A program made the translations under genes and the position numbers. The notes beneath the pieces are model-generated. The model searched no databases and was not told where the DNA came from. It saw nothing but the letters and a program-made list of their open reading frames with translations. 64,000 nt of DNA from Pseudofabraea citricarpa (taxonomy: Eukaryota; Ascomycota; Leotiomycetes; Helotiales; Dermateaceae), in contig JAPWGK010000002.1 of NCBI GenBank assembly GCA_029641185.1, positions 248,001 through 312,000 of the forward strand, given 5' to 3'. Positions within the stretch are counted from its first letter, which is position 1. Every line of letters begins with the position of its first letter. Shown one piece after another: positions 47,101-57,018 of this stretch.

Positions 47101-48921
47101 TCAAACTTCAACTCTGCTTTCCTGGAATTCTTTAGTTAGAACTCCGTACCTCCATGAATTCTCCCACTTCAGCCATCGTTGTGCCAAGAAAACTCTCAGC
47201 TCCTCCCAGGATAACTTTTGCGTTGCATTGGAAAGCCATTCTTCTCTTGTTTCTATGATGGAATGAGCCAGCGTATTCCTTATTTCTAGATGCCAAACCA
47301 TTACTGGGTCCAGCTCAGCAGACATTCTCTCAATAAGCAAAGCCTGAGCCGCAAGACTTTGCGCCTCCACTTCGGCAGCAGCCCGCTCAATTTCGCTCGG
47401 AGAAAGGGTGGCCCGCATACGACACACATATATTGTGCCATATAGGAAGAATTCCCGAAGTCTAATGCGGTCGGGCGACTCGGCAGACACGGGTAAATCG
47501 AAGAGAGACGGCGGATGTGGATCTTTGTATTGGTAAAGCGTATGGCCATCACGTAGCGCCTGGTAGATCCTCATCGTACGTTCAAGAATATCCGACATCC
47601 GCGTTAGGTACTGGGGTTGCGGCAGGGGATCTTGAAAAAGAGCTCTTTGGTCTTTGAGTATTCCTGGTAGATAACTGAGCTTTCTGAAGAATTGCCACCA
47701 GAGGCAAGAGTCTGCGTCTGTTTCTGTCTCAGATTCCTGCTGAAAGATATCTTGCCAGCTTGAGCTTTCGAAAATCGATCTCTCATTTTTATACACCCCG
47801 TTCACGATCTATGAAAGCAATCAGTTAGCTTGTTTTTGTACAAAAATGTTGTTATAATAAAATAGAGAGAAGTTTCAATAGCCTTCAAGAGTCTCATGGG
47901 CGTTTCTGATTGTATCCAAAACTCGTTCGCAGTTCAGCTGAATACAACATGTTGAAAAAAAGAGTCTTCCTTTTAGAAAGAAAAGAAAAAGAACACCAAA
48001 CAATACAGAAACCTGGGAACAGAAGGATACTCACGATTGCTGCGCCCTGACCTTTTAAAAGCGCCAGGTCGAATTTAGATTTGTGCGCTTCGGCCCCTCT
48101 ACGCTCGACAAGCATGATACCACCTCTATTATGATGGATCCAATGATTTACCTCTGATGGGTCAAGTAACTAGTCGATAGCTTTGTCATAGGGAGTCCTT
48201 CGCTTATATCAGGGAAGCTCACCTCGTAAATAGCCAAAAGCCGTACTGCACCGTAAATATCAGCCCCGACATCAGAACCCTGGTCGTTAAGAGCAGCTTG
48301 TAGGCTGCTTAGAGCCTTTGCATGGAGTGCGAATGGCGCTAGCGCCTGGGTGGGGAAACCCAGCATCTGGCCAGCTCTTGCGGCAACGCAGCGTATGGCA
48401 TAATCCAAGCAAGGACTAGAGCCATAGCGACTCGGAAGGAAAGACAGAAACGACATGGGCCATTTTCGCAGAAGACTGGCGAGCCGGGCTGGTTGGTCTT
48501 GCAGTAAGAGGCAAGCCGTTCTTCCAAAGTCCACGTCCGCGAAATTGGCAAGATCAGTAATATCAAAATTGTATTTCACTCTCAAAGTCTCATAGCCATT
48601 GTATGAGAGCGAGAGGGAGGGCGCTGGTGTCGGACTCAACCCATCAGGTCTCCTGCCCGCTATGGCAAGATCTCCACCTGCGGTAACATTACATACTTCA
48701 TCTAACACTTGCGTTCCTTGTACCAAGTCACCACTTTTCTGGATCTCTTTCTCTTTCTCTTTCTGTTTGCGATGACTGAATCTAGCAGCATGTTGTCTGA
48801 TTCTAGCCCTTACATCCATCTCTTGGTTTCCAACCAAGGTGTCTTCCGCATCCACAAAAATGAAGGCTGGCCCCTCTTTAGCGCGACTTCTAACTTTCTT
48901 GGACGCCATTTTGGGGCTCAT
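47101..48921 (-). CDS. fungal-specific transcription factor without zinc cluster, 3 exons, 513 aa
   Basis: The join 48921-48223, 48169-48035, 47808-47101 gives 513 residues. The N-terminus is basic (KMASKKVRSRAKEG), followed by FIFVDAEDT and a VRARIRQHAARFSHRKQKEKEKE segment. This motif is common at the start of fungal regulators that lack Zn2Cys6 fingers but carry a Fungal_trans_2-type helical domain. The remaining 400 residues fit that domain: SLLRKWPMSFL, QAALNDQGSDVGADIYGAVRLLAIYE, RGGIMLVERRG. No Cys cluster exists upstream in frame. The second intron (226 nt) is long for this window. DNA binding is inferred from the class; targets are unknown. An alternative start at the second Met (residue 5) is possible. 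Confidence 0.78.
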
Positions 48922-50345
48922 ATCCAGGTATTACCGAGATTCCCTGTGTGACGCTTAGGTCGGCCGTATGTGCTTAGATTGGACGGAGGTCGAAGGTGTA
49001 GAAATTGGCCGATACAGGTCGAAACAGAAAATGCGGAGCGGCCCTGCTTGCATGACACAAGCAGCGTGCAGGAGATCTCCTCTGCCTGGCTTATGTTAGT
49101 CGCAATATCCAAATTGAGAATCGTATGCTGAGCTGCCAGTCGCCTTGATAGCACAGTATTTTTCTGTTTTAGGAATACACTCGACCACGTTGTATATGCG
49201 CCATCTGCATTCGAACTTGGAAATTGATACTGAGCTGACAATGGCTCCTATGACATAGCGTTTTCCTTTTCGGGGATGCACTCGACCATATGGCGTCGTG
49301 TATAGACTACCACCGGATAGCGATATTAGAACTCAGAGGTTCTCAGGCCATAAAGAGTTGTGTAGGGCATTTCTCTGCGGCTAAATCTCTAAACACCTTC
49401 CTAAATTGGCAATCGCTGTGCCAAATAACCAGAGCCGAGATATGGAGGGGTTGAAGTTCCACAACCTGACCGAGCTATTGAGCAACTAGTTCTGTAGCGA
49501 TGCATAATTGAAGATGAACCACTCATGTTATGCGATAAGGGAACTAAGCTGAGAACTCCCCGCAATCGTCTTAAAACTGTCTAATCTAGTGCAAATCTTT
49601 TCTTTACTTTCTGGTGCTTATTTTTGACAACCATATTAGCCGGGTTATGGGTTTGTATGCATATCTCGCGTAGCGAGGCATCCGATGCAACCTTGAGCTT
49701 CAATGGTGGAGTATGGTGGTATTTCAGAGAGCAAACTTGAACATCAAATGCCTCAGTTCTTACTAACTCTGGACGAGGAGATAGCCCCGTAAAGGACGAC
49801 TAACAATTATTTTCCCAGTAAATAAAGAGAGAGTACATGCTCCCTACGAAATACAGCTAGTAATTTGTACGGGATTCTACGTCGCTTTTTCTAGAGTCCA
49901 GGTTTTATGAGTCCCTTTACAAGTGATTTTGCTTATTTCATATTTTTCCAAACCACCTTTGTAGTTTTGGTCGGTATTGGTGTCAGTTGAATTTGAGTAC
50001 TGATGAACATCATACTTGCCAGATCCTCATGCGAGAAACTACAGCCTCATCATATGGAAGACACAGTGCCTGCTTTGCGACCCCCACAGCTGATTGATCT
50101 GATACAACACGTTTCGGAGACCAGGGCCATCCCTCATGCCGCCTGGGTATTTGACAGACATGCAGAACTAACGCCCGGAAGGAGATGTACCTGTAGGGAT
50201 CTGAGGCGAGTAGAATATAACAAGATCAAATCACTCCTAATTCACCTATGAAATTTTACAATAACAAGTATATCTCCTTCTTTGGCTACATTTAATTGTT
50301 ATTGACGTCCAAATTGAAGCTGGAATCCCACCGGCACTTGACGTA
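48922..50345. other. intergenic, no gene seen
   Basis: About 1.4 kb upstream of the transcription factor and downstream of the coiled-coil gene. A weak internal repetition exists around 49150-49300 (cactcgacca, gcgttttcctttt or gtatttttctgttt). ORFs, including one at 50003-50251, do not look like protein. Confidence 0.45.
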
Positions 50346-52067
50346 TCATATTTGAACACGAAACGCATGTCCACCTTTGCCAATAGTAACGACGGCTTCT
50401 ATAGCAGACAGGCTTGAGACGCAATACCCAAGACAGCCAATAGCCATGCAAAATTATGATCAATATCGATTTTGATACCTCCAATTGATGATGCAAAAAC
50501 ATGCGTTTCGCCCGGTAGATATATATCTTACAAATTCATTCCCATTTTACTTACCGTGTATCAAGTTCCACTACCATCTTCAAAATAGTTGCGCCGCTTC
50601 TATAGTTCTTTCCGGCAGCGTTACCCGATTTTTGAAAATCGGGCTGTAGAACCAGCCTAACCGGAGATCCGTCGTAATTTTCGACTGGTATTTTCCCATC
50701 ATCACCATCGATTTCCATAGTTTCTGGTGAAAAGAACAGCTCCCAAGTATTGTCTCGCCAAATAGGGAAAAAGTGGTAATGAGGACGCTGCTGTTGAATA
50801 ATTAAATCCAACTGCACTGCATCACTTATCAGTACTTCAAAACTAGGTAAATTGACCCTATTCTCGGCTATGGGTTGGAATTCCCCGATCAACTCTTTAG
50901 CTAAATTGTGTTTTGCTGTTTCGATGGCCTGATCAACCGATTTTGATTTTCGAGCAGCCATTAAGCGAGCAGTAGCGACTCTCCATGCGTGCTTTATATC
51001 CTCATCATGAATGGTCTGAACTGTGAAATATTGTCAGTACACAATATTTATCTTATGTCATGCATATTGACTTACGTGGATATGATTTCCAGGCTGTATG
51101 ATTTACAACTAAATTTTCTGTGCCTCTAGCCCAGATATTTTTCCCAAAAACGAAGGCAACGAGATCTTGCCAGATGTGAGCCTCTACCAAAGATCGAACA
51201 CCAGTTTCTGATGCTAGGCATTTCCTATACATCGGGCAAGAGTCGTCCATGAGCTCAAAAATCTTTGGAGTGATCTTGTTTTCTCTTCGGTCAGCGGCAC
51301 CAGTCGTAAGAAATTTCCACTTTTGGTTGCGAACCCAGCGTCGTACATTATATCGTAGGCTTTTAACTTTTCCCGCTAAGAATTCATCGTCAACAGAGCT
51401 TGGGTCCGTGGTAGTTACCAACGATAAAGCCTTGACAGCATCTTTTCTAGATTTCTCAGACTGCGCTAATTCAAGCGTCTTCGCTTGCAGTGCCTCTTCC
51501 ACAAGACGAAGCTTTTGCTCAGTCGGAAAGGAACTTTCAGTTAGGAGATTCTCGTTATAGGAATTGTAATTTTTTTCTCTTAGCTCAATTACTTCCTTGC
51601 GAAGTTTCAGAACTGCTTCCGTAAGTCCTTCCGGAGATGATTTTAGCAGAATGTTCCTTGGTTTTGAAAAGGCCAGCGATTCAATGCTTGCATCAGACAA
51701 ACTAGTAAGGCTTTCCGGGCTGGAATCATTTTCTGTCACTGTTTCAAGAGTATAATAATTTGGGTTAGATAATGCTGTGCGCCTTGTAGTTTTGTGCGAT
51801 GAGTGGAGTGATGCTTTCGACCTGCTTCTCCGCACTTGTACGGCTGAAGATTTTCGTTTCACAGATCTGCCATTTCGACTGATTATACGTTTAGGTTTCT
51901 TGGAACGTTCTAATTCTGTTTCCATTTTGGCAGATTCCAAAGTTCTCTGCCCCTGCCGCGTCCAGTTAGGATCATTATCACGGGAGAATGTTCGATCCAG
52001 GACTATTCAACGATTAGTCTACAAGCTTTAGAAATTCTACACCCAACTTACAACTGGAAAAGCCCAT
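50346..52067 (-). CDS. unrecognised coiled-coil protein, 4 exons, about 491 aa
   Basis: The join 52067-52052, 52002-51076, 51020-50555, 50412-50346 gives 491 residues. The first exon is 16 nt (MGFSS plus one base). Residues about 20-75 are highly basic (KKPKRIISRNGRSVKRK), a possible nuclear signal. Residues about 120-200 have heptad-like Leu/Glu/Lys spacing (AVLKLRKEVIELREK, EEALQAKTLELAQSEKSRKDA), suggesting a coiled coil. The C-terminal half is globular, with RSLVEAHIWQDLVAFVFGKNIWA. If intron 3 is not removed the protein ends at DTR (stop at 50551); splicing adds a short final exon (AIEAVVTIGKGG) that reads as protein. No domain is recognised. The 3' neighbour on the same strand is the CaaX GTPase, 446 nt upstream. 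Confidence 0.68.
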
Positions 52068-52513
52068 ATTGCTTTGTTACTCGGAAATCTCAAACTGTCG
52101 TCGCAATAAATTTGGATCGCGGAAAGAATGAGAAGAAACTAATAACCTAGGTATTTCAAGCAAGGCTGTGTTGGCGCCGATCGCCGCCGAGACTCTGTCC
52201 TACGGAAATTCGTTGAAACAGCTGATTCATTTATGCGGACACGGCAAGAGAGCACCCTTGCCATGCTGACCACCATTATGTGACTAGTTGCAGTAGCTTA
52301 AGCCACCCAACTGCATAGCCATGAATGCATGTTCTGAGCCTTATGTTCTAGCATCTTCTGAAAGTACCTCCAAAAATTCTTTTAATGCGGACCTGGGGAT
52401 TAGAGGGGTGACAAGCCTGCCCGTTTCCATCAACTTTACTTATCAAATTTGATGACATTGCTGAAAATAACCGAGAGATAAACATAAGAAATTATCCAAG
52501 CTACAAGTATAGG
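52068..52513. other. intergenic, no gene seen
   Basis: 446 nt between the start of the coiled-coil gene and the end of the GTPase gene. It contains the promoter of the former. No motif is distinguishable. Confidence 0.5.
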
Positions 52514-53550
52514 TCACATTATACTGCAAGATGAGCCAGCTGTTGGTATAGCGACTGCCGCAACCAGCCCCAAGACAGCACACAAAGTTCGAATTGTCTC
52601 TGGCCAAGTACCCCCAAAATTCATTTTGCTTTTCAAGTCGGAGCCCACTTTCTGTTCGAGTTGTTCCTTATCAGACTCTGCTTGAACCTTCTCTTTCTCG
52701 GCTTTACGTAGGTCGATCAGAACTTTGCGCTGTACAGTATCGTTCTTTTCCCGTGATAAACGCTCACGAAAACGTTGAATCCTGCTTTTACTATCTCCGA
52801 GCTTTTTCTCTACTTTGGGCGCAAGAAAAGATCCCGCAGTCGTGTCAGCCAGCCTCTTGTCCTGCTCGATTAATTCGTGTTGAATCTGCAATACTGCCGG
52901 ATCTGCATCTCCCACCAACTGTGATAATATGCCTTGAGCTGAAGCTTTACTGCCTTGAAACCTTGTCATATACGAGCCCTCGTCTATCATCTCCTTCCAA
53001 AACCCCTCCTGAAGCTCTTTCTCTCTTTTGAAGGCTACTTTCTTCCCTTCCTCGTCGAGGCGATCCCACATCGTCGTGACGAACACAACATGTTGAAATG
53101 CTTCTTTGCCAACAAGTCGCTTAAACAGGTCGTATGAATCACCATCGGAACCATCGAACCTAGTTTTTGTGATGTCTCGTACATACAACACGCCGCGCAA
53201 GCGGAGCCTGTTCGAAAGCAAGTACTGGGCTGAAAGCCCTTTTGCAATCTCTCCAAGTACCTCCGTGTCACTCCTCTTCGTGTCGTTGAAACCAGGACAA
53301 TCAACAACTGAGATATATGTACGTCCTATCCTGACCTTGACAATCTGGCATGAAGACGTGCCTTAATTATTAGTGCCGTATTTGCGGTCGTTTGGGTGGG
53401 GGACTCACAAGAGTACAAACTGTCGCTTTCGACGGTCGCTCCGCCTTTCAGCATATTGATAAAATGGCTCTTCCCTGATCCAGTACCTCCCATGACCAAA
53501 ATCATACTATCGAACCGATCACTGTCGTGCATTACGCTGCGGTCCCTCAT
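52514..53550 (-). CDS. P-loop GTPase (AIG1/GIMAP-like class) with C-terminal membrane segment and CaaX box, 2 exons, 329 aa
   Basis: The join 53550-53409, 53361-52514 (47-nt intron) gives 329 residues. G1 is G21-GTGS-GKS28, G3 is D68-CPG71 (VVDCPGFNDT) and the G4 candidate is TTMWD in FVTTMWDRL. The residues SCTSSC just after the intron match the switch I threonine region of AIG1/Toc-type GTPases. Residues about 205-290 are rich in Lys/Glu/Arg and probably form a coiled coil. The last 30 residues hold one hydrophobic stretch (AVLGLVAAVAIP) and end in Cys-Ser-Ile-Met, a farnesylation-type CaaX box. The protein is thus probably membrane-anchored with a cytosolic GTPase head. The start is the only ATG that precedes the P-loop by a family-like distance; no other role is known for such fungal members. 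Confidence 0.83.
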
Positions 53551-54103
53551 TTTTGTGGTTGCTATCTATTCGCAGATTTGTTTTTGAGGATCTCAAGTAG
53601 CTATTAGATGCGAGACATGCAAACTGTACCACCACACTTTATGAAATTGAACTAGCCAGTTATAGCCTGGTGCATGATAAACACAGGCGTCACAAGTTGG
53701 CGGAGGGTAAGGCAGACTTTATTCCCTGTTGAAAAAGCCACCATCAGGTAGGATAGGGCAAACAGAAAGTGAGGCTGGCAGGCTGCACACGCCGCATGCC
53801 ACCATGCCCAACCTATTCCTCAGCTCGGTATCACAAATAAATGATGGCTTTACGAATGCCCTGGCCCTCAAATGAAAGACCACCACGGTATCCATGCAAG
53901 TGCGGGATACGCAGACACATAAGTTGGCGCCTGCACCTGAACAACTGTCTAAGAGACAGCATTTCAACCCATTGCCATCATAGAGCCGCACCACGCCTCG
54001 TGAAACATTCTGTTGGCTCCAAAACATATATTTACAGGGTCAAGACATCATCCAATACAAGCTCGTTCAAAAAGCAGAGGCTGCGAGCCCGCAAGTCTGG
54101 ACA
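53551..54103. promoter_or_regulatory. divergent region between GTPase (-) and Hsp70-like (+)
   Basis: About 550 nt separate the two divergent starts and hold both promoters, so co-regulation is possible. The ORFs present are not protein-like. No known site stands out. Confidence 0.4.
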
Positions 54104-56526
54104 ATGAAAAAATTCCGTAGCAAAGATTCGAAAAACCAATCAACACAATCTCTGCCCATGCTTGGACTCCCTAATCGAAAGAAAAGCATCGAAAAACCGA
54201 ACACAAGAAGAGTTCGGTCAAGAGAAGTAATTGATAAGGAGCCAAGTGAACTGACTATAGTTCAACGAGACATCGTTGAGGAAGAAGAGCCGTTTATCTC
54301 GATTGGTATTGATCTCGGGACAACGTAATTGTATCCTTCAACTGTACATTTCATAGCTGACAAATCTCTCAGCTTTTCGGGTGTAGCCTGGGCCTTGTCA
54401 ACGTCTCCCGACGACATAAATATTATATCTTCATGGAAATCGGAGCTTCCGGGGAATTCTGATTTGCATAAAGTGCCCTCAATTCTTACTTACAACAGTA
54501 GTGGGGAAGTGACATCATGGGGCTACAAGCTTGAGCATCACAGGCATCATATTTCATGGTTCAAGCTATTGATTTCCGACAAGGCAGTAGAAGCGCTTGG
54601 GGAGGACCAGGAAAAGAGATCGGCGCAGCTGAGAAAGCTATTACAACGATTTAACAAGGAGCCCATCGATGTGATCGCCGATTATCTCCATTGCCTTTGG
54701 AATCATGCAATTGAGACCATACAGATAAAAATAGGTAGAACATTGTGGGAAAATCTCCGGATTCGAATAGTGCTTACTGTGCCTGCAATTTGGGACCACA
54801 AGGCACAAGAACAGACGAAGAGAGCCGCGGAGATGGCAGGCTTGATGGCACGGTCTGATACTACCTTCGAAATGATCGGAGAGCCGGAATCAGCTGCAAT
54901 AGCCGTGTTCCAAGAAACGAGCTCGCAGAAGAAAAGGAATCTAAAGGTGGGCAGCATACACACTTCTGTAACTTAGCTAATATTTTAGGCTGGAGATGTA
55001 TTTGTTGTTTGTGATGCTGGTGGGGGTACTGTGGTAAGTACCAGGTATCACCCATTAATGATGATAATTAAAAGTAGAAAGGATTTGATTAGCTACAAAA
55101 TCGAAACGAAGAAACCGCTCAAACTTGCCATGTGTTCAGAAGCGACCGGTAGAAGATTACACAATCTCTTTCATTGGATTACGCTTACAGACCATCTAGG
55201 TGATCTTTGCGGTGCAGTATTCCTTGATGCTGCTTTTGAAAGGCTTGTCCGAACCATGATGGAAGCAACCGAGTTTGATGGACTGGGTACAAGGTCAAGA
55301 CGGAAAATGATGAATGATTGGGAGCATGGAATCAAACGATCATTTCGAATAAACGAGGCGGAAGATGTGAAATGGCACATTGATATTCCGGGATATAGTG
55401 GGGTCCACGCATCAACATCAGATCTACGGGTACCTGTAATTGACCAGCTAAGCTCAACCTTCAGTACAGAGAGTCTTGTTAGCGCCGAGCCGGGAACCCT
55501 GATATTAAAAACGTGAGTTGTCGCTTTCTTTATGTTTGTTGTATTAACAGTTTCAGACATCACGTAAACGCAATTTTCAGCGAGGTCTGTTCGAAGATCA
55601 AAAACCTTCTAGGGACACAATTGTCTGTTGTCGAGGACAGAGAAGGGAAAGATGCTATCAAGGTGAGCTTTATTTTCCCGAAACCGGTTTATAGCATGCT
55701 GATACAAGAAGGCTATATTCCTTGTTGGTGGCTTTGGTGAAAATGTATATATGAAGCAAGAGCTTGATCAGAGTTTCAGTCACATAGAAATTCTGCAGCC
55801 TTCTCAAGCGTTTGTACTTCTTCCCGGTTAGATTGTTGAAGTACTTATTTATATCTAGTTGGGCAGCGATCTGTCGTGGTGCGGTCCTTAAAGGACTCCG
55901 CAATGGGCTCGTAGTTAACCACATATCAAAATATAGCTACGGATGCAGTTTTGCACCCGACTTTGTCGAAGGTAAATATTTGGAAGAGGATCGATCATAT
56001 GATGAGATCAGAGGCGTAGAAATTACCCGCAACCAGATGCAGTGGTTTGTCAAAAGAGTATTATTCCGCTTCGCTCGATGAGATGGTCTCTTTTACTAAT
56101 CAGATTAGGGAGAGAATCTTCTCAAGGAGGAGCCAGTAACACACGAGTTTTACGTCCCGGTTACCCGTGCACAGGACTTGAAAGGTCTAGTAATTCACAT
56201 CTACTATTCAGATAGTCTAGAGCCAGAGTCACGTATCGAAAGAGGTAGGGCTAAAATCATGCCAATGCCTAAATACTCAGTGCTAAATGCTTTTCATAGG
56301 CGTTCGTTCTTTGTGTTCATTAGACATGGTGCTCAGTCGAAAGATATTTCAGGACCTACCGATAAAAGTGAATAAAAATGGATTAGAGTGGAGGAAGATG
56401 TCTTACATCCTACAAATGCAAGTCTCGAGTGGAGAGATCTGTTGGCATGTAAAACACAAAGACATGGATGCAGGAACCATCAAAATGATTGTCGGTTATG
56501 ATGGAATACCACAGGGTAAAAGCTAA
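54104..56526 (+). CDS. HSPA12-type Hsp70-like ATPase, 10 exons, about 655 aa
   Basis: The join 54104-54324, 54373-54946, 54989-55033, 55082-55148, 55200-55512, 55551-55662, 55712-55809, 55859-56057, 56109-56244, 56324-56526 keeps one frame of 655 residues. A basic 66-residue extension precedes the actin-like ATPase fold. Phosphate loop 1 is IGIDLGTTFSGVAW, phosphate loop 2 is VCDAGGGTVDLISY (spanning exons 3 and 4), and the adenosine motif is FLVGGFGENVYM. The region after about residue 480 is short and ends in beta-like segments (YILQMQVSSGEICW, GTIKMIVGY) instead of the canonical substrate-binding domain and EEVD tail, as in HSPA12-like proteins. The acceptor of exon 6 has two in-frame options 6 nt apart (55551 or 55557). 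Client and partner proteins are unknown. It is divergent from the CaaX GTPase. Confidence 0.82.
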
Positions 56527-57018
56527 TACTCAAATCTGTAATCCAGAAAAATAAATAACATACTAGTTCTCTAATTATAATAGCGGTTGGGTGTCGGAAA
56601 AGGATTGTAAAAAGAACATACAAAAGCCAGGAAATCAAAAGAAAAGAGGGGAAATGCAAAAACATACAACAGTAGGTATTCGCTGGTGGTCACCCACCCA
56701 ACTACTAATCTACCGATCTGAGGCTTATGTATGGCAGAGCGGACGGGATGCCCAGTTCTCCTCAGTCTGTGGTCGTATGTGACATGAGGTAGGATAACTT
56801 AAATTATATTTAGCACTGTGTTTTGCCTGCTGAGAGAGCTCTCTCATAAGCGAGCCAAATGAACATAGAAGGCAAGGCAGCCCAGTCGTCAAAATATTTA
56901 ACAACCTTAGCATTGAAACCCAGCAATTAGTAAGCTTTTGGCAACATCATTAGCCTCTAGCGTGATTGAAAGACCATACGCCTATGACTATTATACATTT
57001 GCGCCTTTTCCAGATGTT
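56527..57018. other. convergent intergenic region, no gene seen
   Basis: About 490 AT-rich nt between the 3' ends of the Hsp70-like gene and the splicing factor. Nothing else is distinguishable. Confidence 0.5.

Noticed and set aside
50003..50251. 82-codon plus-strand ORF
   Set aside because: Isolated, compositionally ordinary and without splice context; probably chance.
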